A stretch of 44,359 nt of DNA from an uncultured bacterium. GTDB taxonomy: Bacteria; Bacteroidota; Bacteroidia; Bacteroidales; Rikenellaceae. The stretch spans positions 1-44,359 of the forward strand of contig CAJMNH010000015.1 in the NCBI GenBank assembly GCA_905214725.1. The letters are read 5' to 3'. A program made the translations under genes and the position numbers. Below are positions 16,999-25,966 of the stretch, piece after piece. The number at the start of each line of letters is the position of its first letter. Within the stretch, counting starts at the first letter, position 1. The notes under the pieces are model-generated. The model saw only the letters and a list, made by a program, of their open reading frames with translations, searched no databases and was not told where the DNA came from.

Positions 16999-17587
16999 AG
17001 AGCACCGGATTCAACGCCGGATCGTTGTACATCTTCATCTGCTTATACGTCTTCATGTACTTGCGGCCCGCCTCGATATCTTCAATCAGCTCCTCGATGG
17101 CCCGCGACAGGTCGACCTGCTGCGAAAGCAGTACGTCGAGCTTCGTCCGGCAGGCGGCGCGGTGCGCCTCGTCCACATCGCTGCGCTGCGTCTCCTGACG
17201 CATGTGGTAAATCTTCAACGCCAGAATCGACAGGCGGTCGATGGCCCACGCCGGCGTCTCGGTATTGAGCCGCGCAGCGGGTTGCGGCACGATACCCTTG
17301 TATTTGTCAAGCAGATAGGAGTCGACATATTCCACCATATCGGTGCGCACCTGATTCGACTTGTCGATGCGGCGCTTGATCGCGAGCGCTTCGACGGGAT
17401 CGATCTGCGGATCGCGGATGATATCCTCCAAATGCCACTGTACCGTATCCACCCAGTTTTTCATATAGAGCAGATGATCGAGCGAACCCTCGGCAAAGGG
17501 GTTTTCGACCGGATGGTCCACATCGTCGAAACGATGGTAATCGTCTATTGCTCGGTTGAAGATCCGGTTCGCATTTTCCGTAAACAT
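16982..17587 (-). CDS. DUF4254 protein
   Basis: A 201-aa, mostly helical cytoplasmic protein with no signal peptide or membrane segment. It matches what I know as DUF4254, a Bacteroidetes family often found beside GT9 genes. Conserved-looking segments are DDYHRFDDVDHPVENPF, NWVDTVQWHLEDIIRDP and TPAWAIDRLSILALKIYHMRQE. Its function is unknown. The 17-nt overlap with the downstream glycosyltransferase suggests a role in the same glycan step, perhaps as a partner protein; that is inference. Confidence 0.85.
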   Translation of the reverse strand: MFTENANRIFNRAIDDYHRFDDVDHPVENPFAEGSLDHLLYMKNWVDTVQWHLEDIIRDPQIDPVEALAIKRRIDKSNQVRTDMVEYVDSYLLDKYKGIVPQPAARLNTETPAWAIDRLSILALKIYHMRQETQRSDVDEAHRAACRTKLDVLLSQQVDLSRAIEELIEDIEAGRKYMKTYKQMKMYNDPALNPVLYGAKK

Positions 17588-17604
17588 AACTTTCCTTTTA
17601 ACAG

Positions 17605-17678
17605 TTGTAATTCTCGAAAGAAATCGCTATCTTTGTTTCACTATACACAAATGTAACGCTAAATTTTGAAAAAATCAA
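17605..17678. promoter_or_regulatory. Overlapping divergent promoters
   Basis: Plus strand: TTG (17605-17607), 20 nt, TATCTTTG (17628-17635), for the glucosaminidase gene. Minus strand: TTG (17678-17676), 20 nt, TACATTTG (17655-17648), for the DUF4254-GT9 pair. The predicted start points fall within a few bases of each other near 17641, so the two polymerases would compete. Confidence 0.65.
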
Positions 17679-18664
17679 TACTCGTCGTCATTTTCTTCCT
17701 TTTGGGCTGCGGCGCCCTTCGGGCGCAGCCGCGTCAAACTCGTGAGGAATATATCGAACGCTACAAATCCATCGCCGTGGCGCACATGGAACGTTACGGC
17801 ATTCCCGCCAGCATCACGATGGCGCAGGGCATGCTGGAATCCGACTGCGGCAACAGCCGGCTGTCGCGCTCGTCGAACAATCACTTCGGAATCAAATGCA
17901 AGAAAGAGTGGACGGGACAACGCGTTTTTCACGACGACGATGACCGCGGCGAGTGTTTCCGCGCCTATTCGTCGGTCGAGGCGTCGTATGAAGACCACGC
18001 CCGTTTTCTCGACTCGCAGCCGCGCTACGACTCGCTCTTCGTCTACCCCGCCGACGACTACCGCAGCTGGGCGCGCGGATTGAAGGCCGCCGGTTACGCC
18101 ACGGCGCCCGACTATGCCGAACGGCTGTGCCGCATCATCGAGGAGAACCAGCTCTATCTGCTCGACCGTCCGCAGGGCGAGGAGCTATACGCCGCGCGCA
18201 ACCGTTCGCGCGCCGAGCAGGCTGTGGAAGGCTTCGAGGCCGGAAGCAGCGTCAACCGGCTCTCGCCCGCTACCGACGAACGGGTCGATCCCGACAACTT
18301 CCGCGTGACGATCAACGCCTACAAAGGGTACAATATCTACGTCACCAACGGCGTGAACTACGTCGTGGCCAAGGAGGGCGACACCTTCGAGTCGCTGGCG
18401 GAGATCTTCCGCGTTTCGGCCAAGAATCTGCGCAAGTTCAACGACTTGAAGGGCAAGGTGCAGCCCGTGCGCGGCGAACAGATTTACATCGACCGCAAAC
18501 AAAAGCGCTGGGAGGGCAACGCCCGCCACCACATCGTCACCGAGGGCGAGACCATAGCGTCGGTGGCCCAGAGCTACGCGCTGCGCGAGAAGTCGCTGCG
18601 CAAACTCAACCGGCTCAAGGCGGGCGCCGCATTGCAGACCGGCCAGACCCTCCGCATTCAATAA
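17666..18664 (+). CDS. Secreted N-acetylglucosaminidase with two LysM domains
   Basis: A 332-aa peptidoglycan hydrolase. It has a signal peptide (KKSILVVIFFLLGCGALRAQ), a GH73-type glucosaminidase domain at about 30-160 with the likely catalytic Glu in MAQGMLESDCGNS (E58), NNHFGIKC and SYEDHARFL motifs, then two LysM repeats from about 230 and 288 (EGDTFESLAEIF, EGETIASVAQSY). It should cut glycan strands at the cell wall. The start is TTG at 17666. The first ATG in frame is near residue 41 and would remove the signal peptide. The 5' leader from the predicted promoter is about 25 nt. Confidence 0.9.
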   Translation: MKKSILVVIFFLLGCGALRAQPRQTREEYIERYKSIAVAHMERYGIPASITMAQGMLESDCGNSRLSRSSNNHFGIKCKKEWTGQRVFHDDDDRGECFRAYSSVEASYEDHARFLDSQPRYDSLFVYPADDYRSWARGLKAAGYATAPDYAERLCRIIEENQLYLLDRPQGEELYAARNRSRAEQAVEGFEAGSSVNRLSPATDERVDPDNFRVTINAYKGYNIYVTNGVNYVVAKEGDTFESLAEIFRVSAKNLRKFNDLKGKVQPVRGEQIYIDRKQKRWEGNARHHIVTEGETIASVAQSYALREKSLRKLNRLKAGAALQTGQTLRIQ

Positions 18665-18689
18665 CGTACTTATCAGTCAATCAAGAGAT

Positions 18690-19376
18690 ATGGACCCTTC
18701 ACCGCTACGAGCGAAAATCCTCGAGACCATCGTTCGCAAATCGAGCCTCAAACAGCAGGTTTTCGACAACACGTTCGCCACGTTCAACGAACTGAAAGAC
18801 ATCCTGTTCGAAATGTCGTCGGAGTGGGACGACGAACTCGACGGCCGCATCGACCGCCGCGTGCGGATCGAATACCGCGACCGCGGCAAATTCGAAACGC
18901 AGTTTCAGGTGGCCAGCGACCTGCTGATCTTCCAGATGCACACCGACGTCTTCGAATTCGACGCCAACCACCTCGTCTGGCAGAGTCCCTACGTGCAGGC
19001 CGACCGCGACAACTCCTACTGCGGGATGATCAACATCTACAACTTTCTGTCGGACTCGTTCAAGTTCAACCGCAACGCCGACGAAGGCTATCTGATCGGC
19101 CGCATCTTCATCAACCGCGAACGGCGCTATTTCGTCGAGGGGAAACGTCAGGCCTCGATGCGCCCCATCGCCTTCGGCCGCGCGGCCATCACACGCGAGG
19201 CGCTTGTCGGGATTCTCGAAACGGCGATCGCCTATTCGCTCGATTTCGACCTGCTGACGCCACCCTACGAGGATTCGAAACGCGTGACGGTCGACCAGTT
19301 CAACACCAAGATGGACAATTCGAAGTTCGTTACGGGCAAACGTCTCGGCTACGATTTCGACGTGGAGGACATTTAA
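18690..19376 (+). CDS. Conserved hypothetical protein
   Basis: A 228-aa soluble protein with no signal peptide, membrane segment or motif I recognise. It is acidic, with a helical N-terminus (KQQVFDNTFATFNELKDILFEM) and a beta-rich middle (RVRIEYRDRGKFETQFQVASDLLIFQMHTDVFEF). It starts 25 nt after the glucosaminidase gene on the same strand, so they may be one transcript. From memory, similar proteins occur in many Bacteroidales, but I can name no domain. No function is assigned. Confidence 0.85.
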   Translation: MDPSPLRAKILETIVRKSSLKQQVFDNTFATFNELKDILFEMSSEWDDELDGRIDRRVRIEYRDRGKFETQFQVASDLLIFQMHTDVFEFDANHLVWQSPYVQADRDNSYCGMINIYNFLSDSFKFNRNADEGYLIGRIFINRERRYFVEGKRQASMRPIAFGRAAITREALVGILETAIAYSLDFDLLTPPYEDSKRVTVDQFNTKMDNSKFVTGKRLGYDFDVEDI

Positions 19377-19474
19377 TCGCACAACAGAACGGAGCCGCTC
19401 CGTTCGACTCTCCGCAGTCGTCATGCGGAAGAGCGGCAAATAACGGGCGCGGACGGCAAAATAACCCTCAACCG

Positions 19475-20677
19475 ATGAAACCGATTTATCTTGCATTCAC
19501 GCTGTCGCTGCTCGGCACAGGCTGCCGGACGGATCAGACGACCTACCTAAAAAAAGCGCTTTCGCAACTCGAACGCATCGAACAGGTCGCCTACAACGAT
19601 GTCGTAGACTCCTATTCCCCGGGCGATACGATTCCCCGACGCTACCTGCATTATTACGTCGAGCAGCGCAACCGCGCCGATACGACGCTGCGCCACAGCT
19701 ACCTCTCTTACCACAACGCAAACGATACAATCCGCTGCAACGAGATTTACGATGGAACGTATCGCATCGAGGTCGACCACGACCGCCGTCGAGTAACTGT
19801 CGACGACTTCTCAATTCCACGCGCTCCCTACCGACTGACCGCCAGCACCTTCTTCTGTCGGGCAGAGGCCATTCTACGCTACGTGCTCACCACCTCCGAT
19901 CCGATCCGCACCGAGTTCGAACCCTGCGGCAAGGGTTACCGCCTGCGGCTCGACATCGATCTCGACCAGACGGTCGAATTCTGGGGTCGTCCCTACTACC
20001 ATCGCGCGCCACGCGAATTCGCCCCCGAAGAACCCCATTCAGCCTACGAAATCCTGTTCGACCGCAAGCGAATGCCCTATAAACTGCGCCGCGAACAGAC
20101 GCACCATATCACCGTCGATTCCGTCTTCGGCGTGCACATCGACTACGAACCGCAAAAACCGCTGCAACCCGAAGCACACTACCCCGCCGACTATATGCAG
20201 CGCAAATACGAGTCGCGCAACCGCACGCCCCGTCCGTTCGACATCATAGGCCGGCAGGCGCCCGACTGGACGCTTGTCGACGCCGATTCGGCGGCCGTGT
20301 CCCTCGGCGATCTGCGCAGCCGCGTGCTGCTCATCCAGTTCACGGGCGTGGGCTGCCTCCCCTGCCAAATCGCCATTCCGATGCTCAATTCGCTCGGAAC
20401 ACGCTACGCCCCCTCCGATGTCGGCGTGGTAGCGATCGAGACATGGGGCGCTCCGCTCCACACGCTCGGCGCCTATGTTCGCCAAAAGGAGATCAGCTAT
20501 CCGCTGCTGGCCGGAACGGACGAGACGGTAAAGGCCTACCTGCCCGACGGCACGGTACCCGTCTTCCTGCTGCTCGACGCGAAACGGCGCGTGCGCTACG
20601 CTTTCCGTGGTTACGGAAAGGGCGAGAGCGACAGGCAGATCACCGAGGCGATCGACGGCCTGCTGCGCGAACAATAA
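19475..20677 (+). CDS. TlpA-like thioredoxin-fold lipoprotein
   Basis: A 400-aa exported protein. The N-terminus MKPIYLAFTLSLLGTGC has a lipobox, so it is probably anchored by C17. Residues about 25-255 form a domain I do not recognise. From about 258 a TlpA/ResA-like thioredoxin domain begins (IIGRQAPDWTLVDADSAAVSLGDLRSR, split by strands) with the redox motif GCLPCQ (C294, C297) and a cis-Pro segment DGTVPVFLLL. It is likely a periplasmic disulfide reductase or a thiol-dependent helper. The frame stays open far upstream, but the lipobox fixes the ATG at 19475. Confidence 0.85.
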   Translation: MKPIYLAFTLSLLGTGCRTDQTTYLKKALSQLERIEQVAYNDVVDSYSPGDTIPRRYLHYYVEQRNRADTTLRHSYLSYHNANDTIRCNEIYDGTYRIEVDHDRRRVTVDDFSIPRAPYRLTASTFFCRAEAILRYVLTTSDPIRTEFEPCGKGYRLRLDIDLDQTVEFWGRPYYHRAPREFAPEEPHSAYEILFDRKRMPYKLRREQTHHITVDSVFGVHIDYEPQKPLQPEAHYPADYMQRKYESRNRTPRPFDIIGRQAPDWTLVDADSAAVSLGDLRSRVLLIQFTGVGCLPCQIAIPMLNSLGTRYAPSDVGVVAIETWGAPLHTLGAYVRQKEISYPLLAGTDETVKAYLPDGTVPVFLLLDAKRRVRYAFRGYGKGESDRQITEAIDGLLREQ

Positions 20678-20751
20678 CGGCGCGACCGCATCGTTTACAG
20701 ATCGGACGTCCGCCGCGGACGCGCCGAACCGAAAAAAAGAGAGAATCCGAC

Positions 20752-22974
20752 ATGCGAATTTTGAAGATACCGATCCTTTTTGCAGCGCTGCTGGCCGGCA
20801 TGACGGCCGGCGCGCAGGCGTTTGACTACGACGACATCGCCGCCGGACGTTTTCGTCCGGCGCAACTCGCGGGCGTCCGCCCCATGGCCGACGGCGAACA
20901 CTACACCGCCATCCGTGACGGGAATATCCTCCGCCACCGCTACGCCGTCGCCGATGCGGGCGAACCGCTGCTGCCCGTTTCGACACAGCAACAAGGTGTG
21001 GTCGCCCTCGACTCGCTCGACCGCGCCTCCGGCGTATGGTGCGACGCGGGCGGGCGGAAACTCAAAATCGCCGACTACGCGATCGCAGCAGACGGCGGCG
21101 TGCTCGTAGCCGACGGCGCCGAACCGATCTACCGCCACTCGTTCACCACGCGTTATCTCTATTACGACGGCAAGCGTCTGCGCGAGATTTTGCTCGGCAT
21201 TCCCGCGCCGCGCGACGCCGCCTTCACGCCCGACGGACGCAACATCGTCTTTTCGAGCCGCAACAACCTCTATGTCTACAATATCGAACGGCAGGGCACG
21301 CGGCAGATCACCCGCGACGGCCGCTGGAACGAGACGATTAACGGTACGACCGACTGGGTCTACGAAGAGGAGTTCGGATTCACGCGCGCCTTCGCCGTAT
21401 CGCCCGACTCGAAGCGCATCGCCTACCTGCGTTTCGACGAATCGCGCGTGCCGCTTTTCGAGATGATGCGCTACGACGGCACGCTCTACAACCGCGCCTA
21501 CGACTTCAAGTATCCCAAGGCGGGCGACGCGAATTCGGTCGTGACGCTGCATGTCTTCGACCTCGCGACGGGTCGCACGACGACGGTCGATACCGGCGCC
21601 GACACGACGCAGTATATCCCCCGCATCGGCTGGACGCCGCGCGGGGAATTGTGGTACGAGACCCGCAACCGCCGTCAGAACGAAATCGTCTTCCGCCGTT
21701 TGAACTCCGAGACGCTCGATACGCCGCAGGCGCAGCAGGAGGTGGTCTACCGCGAGTCGTCGCCCCGCTACATCGCCCATGAAACCGACCGTTCGTTCCG
21801 GTGGATCGACGGCGGCCGGCGTTTTCTCGTCGTTCAGGAGACCGCGACGGGCTGGATGCACCTCTACCTCGGCGAGCCGGCCAAACCCCTGCGGGCGCTC
21901 ACGCAGGGCGAGTGGGAGGTGACCGCAATCGTCGGGGCCGACGACCGCGCAGTCTACTACACCTCGACCGAACGTTCGCCGCTCGAACGCAACCTCTACG
22001 CCGTCGACTACAAGGGCGGGCACAAACGATTGCTCACGCCCGACAAAGGTTTCTACACGATCTCGCCGAGCGCGGGCATGCGCTACTACATCTCGACCTT
22101 CTCGTCGGCCGACGATCCGGGACGGGTCGAGATTTGCGACGCACGGGGCCGGACGGTGCGCACCGTGGCCGACAATGCCGCGCTGCGCCGCTTCGCGGAC
22201 AGCGTCCGCATGCCGCGCAAGGAGTTCTTCACCTTCGTCACCGAACGCGGCGATACGCTGGGCGGCTACATCGTACGCCCCGCAGGTTTCGACCCCTCGC
22301 GCCGTTACCCCTGCCTGCTGACGCAGTATTCGGGACCCGGTTCGCAAACGGTGCAGAACCGCTGGAAGATCGACTGGGAGGACGTGATGGCGCAAAAAGG
22401 CTATGTGGTGGTAGCCACCGACGGACGCGGAACGGGATTTCGCGGCGAGAAGTTCAAGAAGAGCACCTACGGCCAACTGGGCCGCTTCGAGGTCGAAGAC
22501 CAGCTTTCGACGGCCCGCCACATGGCCGCGCAGCCGTGGATCGACGCCGAACGCATCGGCATCTACGGCTGGTCGTACGGCGGATTCATGGCACTCTCGT
22601 GCGCCTGCAAAGGCGACGGACTCTTCCGTGCGGCGATCGCCGTGGCGCCCGTTACGTCGTGGAGGTATTACGATACCGTTTACAGCGAACTGTTCAACGG
22701 ACTGCCGCAGGAGAATCCTGCGGGTTACAACGAGAACGCGCCGCTGGAACTGGCTCCGCTGCTGCGCGACGACCGCACGCGGCTGTTGCTGATCCACGGC
22801 ACGGCCGACGACAACGTCCATTTCCAGAACTCGGTGGAGATGATCCGCGCCCTGACCGACGCCGGCAAGGAGTTCGATCTGATGATCTACCCCGACCAGA
22901 ACCACTCGATGCAACCCGACTACACACGGCAGATCCGCAAAAAAATGATTCATTTCATCGAGCGGAACCTATAA
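20752..22974 (+). CDS. Dipeptidyl peptidase IV (S9B)
   Basis: A 740-aa secreted serine peptidase that removes X-Pro dipeptides from peptide N-termini. The start ATG at 20752 gives a signal peptide (MRILKIPILFAALLAGMTAGAQA). The beta-propeller domain carries the paired Glu motif YEEEFG (204-209) that binds the substrate amino terminus. The C-terminal alpha/beta-hydrolase has nucleophile S608 (GWSYGG), D686 (GTADDNVHF) and H718 (QNHSM). Length and motifs match bacterial DPP IV. It follows the TlpA-like gene by 74 nt. It likely helps asaccharolytic growth on peptides; that is inference. Confidence 0.95.
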   Translation: MRILKIPILFAALLAGMTAGAQAFDYDDIAAGRFRPAQLAGVRPMADGEHYTAIRDGNILRHRYAVADAGEPLLPVSTQQQGVVALDSLDRASGVWCDAGGRKLKIADYAIAADGGVLVADGAEPIYRHSFTTRYLYYDGKRLREILLGIPAPRDAAFTPDGRNIVFSSRNNLYVYNIERQGTRQITRDGRWNETINGTTDWVYEEEFGFTRAFAVSPDSKRIAYLRFDESRVPLFEMMRYDGTLYNRAYDFKYPKAGDANSVVTLHVFDLATGRTTTVDTGADTTQYIPRIGWTPRGELWYETRNRRQNEIVFRRLNSETLDTPQAQQEVVYRESSPRYIAHETDRSFRWIDGGRRFLVVQETATGWMHLYLGEPAKPLRALTQGEWEVTAIVGADDRAVYYTSTERSPLERNLYAVDYKGGHKRLLTPDKGFYTISPSAGMRYYISTFSSADDPGRVEICDARGRTVRTVADNAALRRFADSVRMPRKEFFTFVTERGDTLGGYIVRPAGFDPSRRYPCLLTQYSGPGSQTVQNRWKIDWEDVMAQKGYVVVATDGRGTGFRGEKFKKSTYGQLGRFEVEDQLSTARHMAAQPWIDAERIGIYGWSYGGFMALSCACKGDGLFRAAIAVAPVTSWRYYDTVYSELFNGLPQENPAGYNENAPLELAPLLRDDRTRLLLIHGTADDNVHFQNSVEMIRALTDAGKEFDLMIYPDQNHSMQPDYTRQIRKKMIHFIERNL

Positions 22975-23015
22975 AAAAAGGAAACGGGCCGCTCTTCGCG
23001 ATGAAAAGCGGCCCG
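22971..23015 (-). terminator. Terminator of the superoxide dismutase gene
   Basis: On the minus strand a 9-bp GC stem (23015-23007 with 22993-22985) is followed by GTTTCC and TTTTTTT. It lies just after the sod stop codon and overlaps the DPP IV stop region. Confidence 0.75.
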
Positions 23016-23033
23016 CAAAACAAACCCGAACGA

Positions 23034-23654
23034 TCACTCTCGGCCGGTGACATGGGCGTAACGTTCGGCGACCTTCCGCCAGTCGATACGCCACCAGTGG
23101 GCGGCCACGGCGTCGGGACGGCGATTGCGGTAGTCGATGTAGTAGGCGTGTTCCCACACGTCGAGCGTCAGCAAGGGTTGCAGCCCTTCGCGCAGCGGAT
23201 TTCCGGCATTCGGCGCGCTCGCGAGCGACAACGCCCCTTCGGCGTCCGAGACGAGCCATACCCAACCGGAGCCGAAAAGCGCCGCGCAGGCCGCCAGCAG
23301 TTTCTCGCGCAACGTGTCGAACGACCCGAAGTCGCGCACGACGGCGGCTTTGAGCGCACCCTCCGCAAGCGGCGAAGGCGCGGCGGCGAACTGTTCGAAA
23401 TAGAAGGTGTGGTTCCACGCCTGCGCCGCATTGTTGAAGAGGGGGCCGTCGGCGTGCAGAACGATCTGTTCGAGCGGCATCTCCTCGAAAGGCGTTCCGA
23501 CGATCAGTTCGTTGAGTTTGGCCACATAGGCCGCATGGTGCTTGTCATGGTGATAGCGGAGGGTTTCCTCCGACAACTCGGGCGCCAACGCGTCATAGGC
23601 GTAAGGCAGTTCGGGGAGCGCGAAACGCTCTGTCACGGCAGTATCTGCTTTCAT
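23034..23654 (-). CDS. sodB: Superoxide dismutase, Fe/Mn family
   Basis: A 206-aa cytoplasmic enzyme converting superoxide to oxygen and hydrogen peroxide. Metal ligands are H35 (YHHDKHH), the His of AWNHTFYF, and the Asp and His of DVWEHAYY. The Gln in NNAAQAWNH is the iron-type marker; Bacteroides homologues can use Fe or Mn. I chose the ATG at 23654 (MKADTAVTERF) over the ATG ten codons upstream because it fits the family's N-terminus and has an A-rich stretch upstream. The gene is transcribed alone and protects an anaerobe during oxygen exposure. Confidence 0.95.
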   Translation of the reverse strand: MKADTAVTERFALPELPYAYDALAPELSEETLRYHHDKHHAAYVAKLNELIVGTPFEEMPLEQIVLHADGPLFNNAAQAWNHTFYFEQFAAAPSPLAEGALKAAVVRDFGSFDTLREKLLAACAALFGSGWVWLVSDAEGALSLASAPNAGNPLREGLQPLLTLDVWEHAYYIDYRNRRPDAVAAHWWRIDWRKVAERYAHVTGRE

Positions 23655-23684
23655 AATGCAATAAAAAAGTTTATGCGCCGGCAT

Positions 23685-23916
23685 CAGCCGGACAAAATTT
23701 CAAATCATGGAAACAACGTCGATCCCCGATCTCGTCGAAAGCTCACGCTCCTTCGCGGCGGCAGGAAGGGTTCCGGCCGTCGGTCGTCGGCAACGGTCGT
23801 GCATTGACGTTTTCACCTCCGACTGCGCAAACTCCGTTCCACGCCGCACGGCGACGGCAAAAAACGGCGGAGCCGCCCCGAAGGACGGCCCCGCAAAGCG
23901 TCGCGGACGCGCAACG
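23685..23916. other. Intergenic region between sod and greA
   Basis: About 230 bp with no convincing gene. It holds the greA terminator at 23859-23893 and must contain the sod promoter, but I see no clean TAnnTTTG on the minus strand. Confidence 0.5.
23859..23893 (-). terminator. Terminator of greA
   Basis: On the minus strand GCGGGGCCG pairs with CGGCTCCGC (one G:U) around a 10-nt loop, then CGTTTTTT. It lies 24 nt after the greA stop codon. Confidence 0.75.
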
Positions 23917-24393
23917 TCAGATCGAAATGTCGAGAATCTCGAAATGGATCGTGCCGGCGGGAACCTCCACATCCACCCGATCGCCCTTCTTTCTGCCCAG
24001 CAGAGCTTTGGCGATGGGCGTACCGATGGCGAGCTTGCCCTCGCGCAGGTTCGCCTCGTTCTCGGAGACGATCGTGTAGCACATCTGTTTCCCGTTGGTG
24101 TGGTTCAGCAGCGTCACCCGCGAGAGAATCTGCACCTTGCTCTTGTCGATCTTCGATTCGTCGATGATGCGGGCGCTGGCGATCGTCTCCTCCAGTTTGG
24201 CGATCCGCATTTCGAGCAGCCCCTGCGCCTCACGCGCAGCGTCGTACTCCGCATTTTCCGACAAATCCCCCTTGTCGCGCGCTTCGGCAATGGCCGCCGA
24301 GATCGCCGGGCGTTCGACCGACCGCATGCGGTCGAGATCGTCTTTGAGTTTCTTGTAACCCTCAGCCGTCAGATAAATAATCTCCTTTGCCAT
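23917..24393 (-). CDS. greA: Transcription elongation factor GreA
   Basis: A 158-aa factor that enters the RNA polymerase secondary channel and stimulates cleavage of backtracked RNA. The N-terminal coiled coil (about 1-75) carries the acidic tip DLSENAEYDAAREAQ with the catalytic Asp/Glu pair. The C-terminal FKBP-like domain ends VPAGTIHFEILDI. Length is normal for GreA. It is a single-gene unit with a clear promoter and terminator. Confidence 0.96.
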   Translation of the reverse strand: MAKEIIYLTAEGYKKLKDDLDRMRSVERPAISAAIAEARDKGDLSENAEYDAAREAQGLLEMRIAKLEETIASARIIDESKIDKSKVQILSRVTLLNHTNGKQMCYTIVSENEANLREGKLAIGTPIAKALLGRKKGDRVDVEVPAGTIHFEILDISI

Positions 24394-24484
24394 AATAATT
24401 ATTTCTATTTTAGAGTTTTTTCAATGCAACAAAAAAATAAGAATTCCAATCTTACGATTAGAACCCCATATCTTGTTTCGTAGA

Positions 24485-24516
24485 CAAAGATAAAAAGTAA
24501 TTTCTTAATTTCCAAA
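24485..24516 (-). promoter_or_regulatory. Promoter of greA
   Basis: On the minus strand TTTG (24516-24513), 20 nt, TATCTTTG (24492-24485), a textbook Bacteroidetes promoter. The predicted leader is about 85 nt. Confidence 0.75.
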
Positions 24517-24563
24517 TATTTTTTGGCACAGAGTATGCCACAAATTAAAAATCGACCCGAATC

Positions 24564-25907
24564 ATGTATCTTTTTCTCTTCGCATATCTCCTGCTGGCAA
24601 TCCCCGCCTCGGCAGCCGTTCTGCGGCAGAAACAGACGCCCGTAGTGGCGATCGCGTGGCTGCTGGCCATCCTGCTCGTACCGATCGGCGGCAGCCTGTT
24701 CTACCTGCTGGCAGGATACCGCAAGCCCGTGCGCGACGTTCCGCCCACCGACAGCAGGCCTCCGGTCGGAATCGAACGCATGCTGTGGTACGGCTGCGCG
24801 ACCCGCATCCGCTATCGCAACCGCGTGGAACAGCTCCATGACGGAGGCGAAGCCTTCGCCGCGCTGATCGCCGCATTGCAGGGAGCGCGCCGCTACATCC
24901 ACCTCTCCTACTATATCTTCGCAGACGACCGGATCGGCCGCGCCATCGGCGACATCCTGATCCGCAAGGCGCATGCCGGCGTGGAGATCCGCCTGCTCTA
25001 CGACACCATCGGTTCATGGAATCTTCCGAAACGGTTCGTCAGGCGGCTTCGGCGGGCAGGAATCGAAGTGCGCGCATACGCACCCGTGCGATTCCCGTGG
25101 TTCTCACCCCGCGCCAACCGGCGCAACCACTCCAAGATCGCCGTCATCGACGGTCGCGTGGGATTCGTGGGCGGCATCAACATCGCCGAACGTTACCTCG
25201 ACGGAAACGAACTGGGACATTGGCGCGACGAGCATCTGCGCATCGAAGGCGAGGCCGTCGACGACCTGCAACGCCTCTTCTCCGCCGACTGGGCGCTGGA
25301 AGGGGGCGCGCTGTTGCCGGAAGAACGTTATGCGGCCGCGCCGGCGGACGATCAGCCCGTCTCTCCGCTCCAGATCGCATGGACGCGCGAGGACCGCTCG
25401 CGCTCGACGCTGACCGACCTTTTCGCACAACTCATCGAGGAGGCGCGGCACACGCTGCGCATCTCGTCACCCTACTTCTTGCCGCCACCCGCGCTCTACG
25501 AAGCGCTGCTGCGGGCCGTGCGGCGCGGATGCCGCGTACTGGTGATGCTGCCCGCCCGCAGCGACGTCTGGCTCGCACGGCGCGCTACGGACGCCTATCT
25601 GGGCGAACTGCTCGACGCCGGCGTCGAAATCTTCCGTTTTCGAGGAGGGTTTCTCCACGCCAAACGGCTGATCGCCGACGAGCGCGTCGCCTCGGTCGGC
25701 ACGGCCAATTTCGACTACCGCAGTCTGGAATACAACACCGAGGCGACGGCGCTGCTGCTCGACCCCGCGACGGTGAAACAGGCGATCGTCCGCTTCGACG
25801 AAGACCTGACGCTTTGCACTCCGATCGACCGCGAAGCGTGGCGACGCCGCTCGGTGCGCTACCGGCTGGGCGACTGCATCGCACGACTCTTCGCGCCGCT
25901 GCTATGA
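24564..25907 (+). CDS. cls: Cardiolipin synthase (phospholipase D family)
   Basis: A 447-aa membrane enzyme that condenses phosphatidylglycerol to cardiolipin. Two N-terminal membrane segments (about 2-18 and 28-50) are followed by two PLD catalytic motifs: HSKIAVID (H189) and HAKRLIADE (H365), each with the following GINIAER or GTANFDYRS segment. The order and length fit bacterial ClsA. The ATG at 24564 begins the first membrane segment directly. It converges with the DUF4435 gene on a shared hairpin. Other phosphatidyltransferase activity cannot be excluded. Confidence 0.94.
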   Translation: MYLFLFAYLLLAIPASAAVLRQKQTPVVAIAWLLAILLVPIGGSLFYLLAGYRKPVRDVPPTDSRPPVGIERMLWYGCATRIRYRNRVEQLHDGGEAFAALIAALQGARRYIHLSYYIFADDRIGRAIGDILIRKAHAGVEIRLLYDTIGSWNLPKRFVRRLRRAGIEVRAYAPVRFPWFSPRANRRNHSKIAVIDGRVGFVGGINIAERYLDGNELGHWRDEHLRIEGEAVDDLQRLFSADWALEGGALLPEERYAAAPADDQPVSPLQIAWTREDRSRSTLTDLFAQLIEEARHTLRISSPYFLPPPALYEALLRAVRRGCRVLVMLPARSDVWLARRATDAYLGELLDAGVEIFRFRGGFLHAKRLIADERVASVGTANFDYRSLEYNTEATALLLDPATVKQAIVRFDEDLTLCTPIDREAWRRRSVRYRLGDCIARLFAPLL

Positions 25908-25915
25908 TCTGAAAC

Positions 25916-25951
25916 AAAGCCCTGCCGCGACAAACGGGCAGGGCTTTAAAA
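25916..25951. terminator. Hairpin between convergent genes
   Basis: An 11-bp perfect stem (25916-25926 with 25937-25947) and a 10-nt loop lie between the cls and DUF4435 stop codons. Flanking bases are AT-rich on both sides, so it may serve both strands. Confidence 0.7.
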
Positions 25952-25966
25952 TAGGGAACGGAGACG

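Noticed and set aside
20695..22953. 752-codon open frame antisense to dipeptidyl peptidase IV
   Set aside because: The plus-strand peptidase has a complete set of catalytic residues. The opposite frame is a composition artefact.
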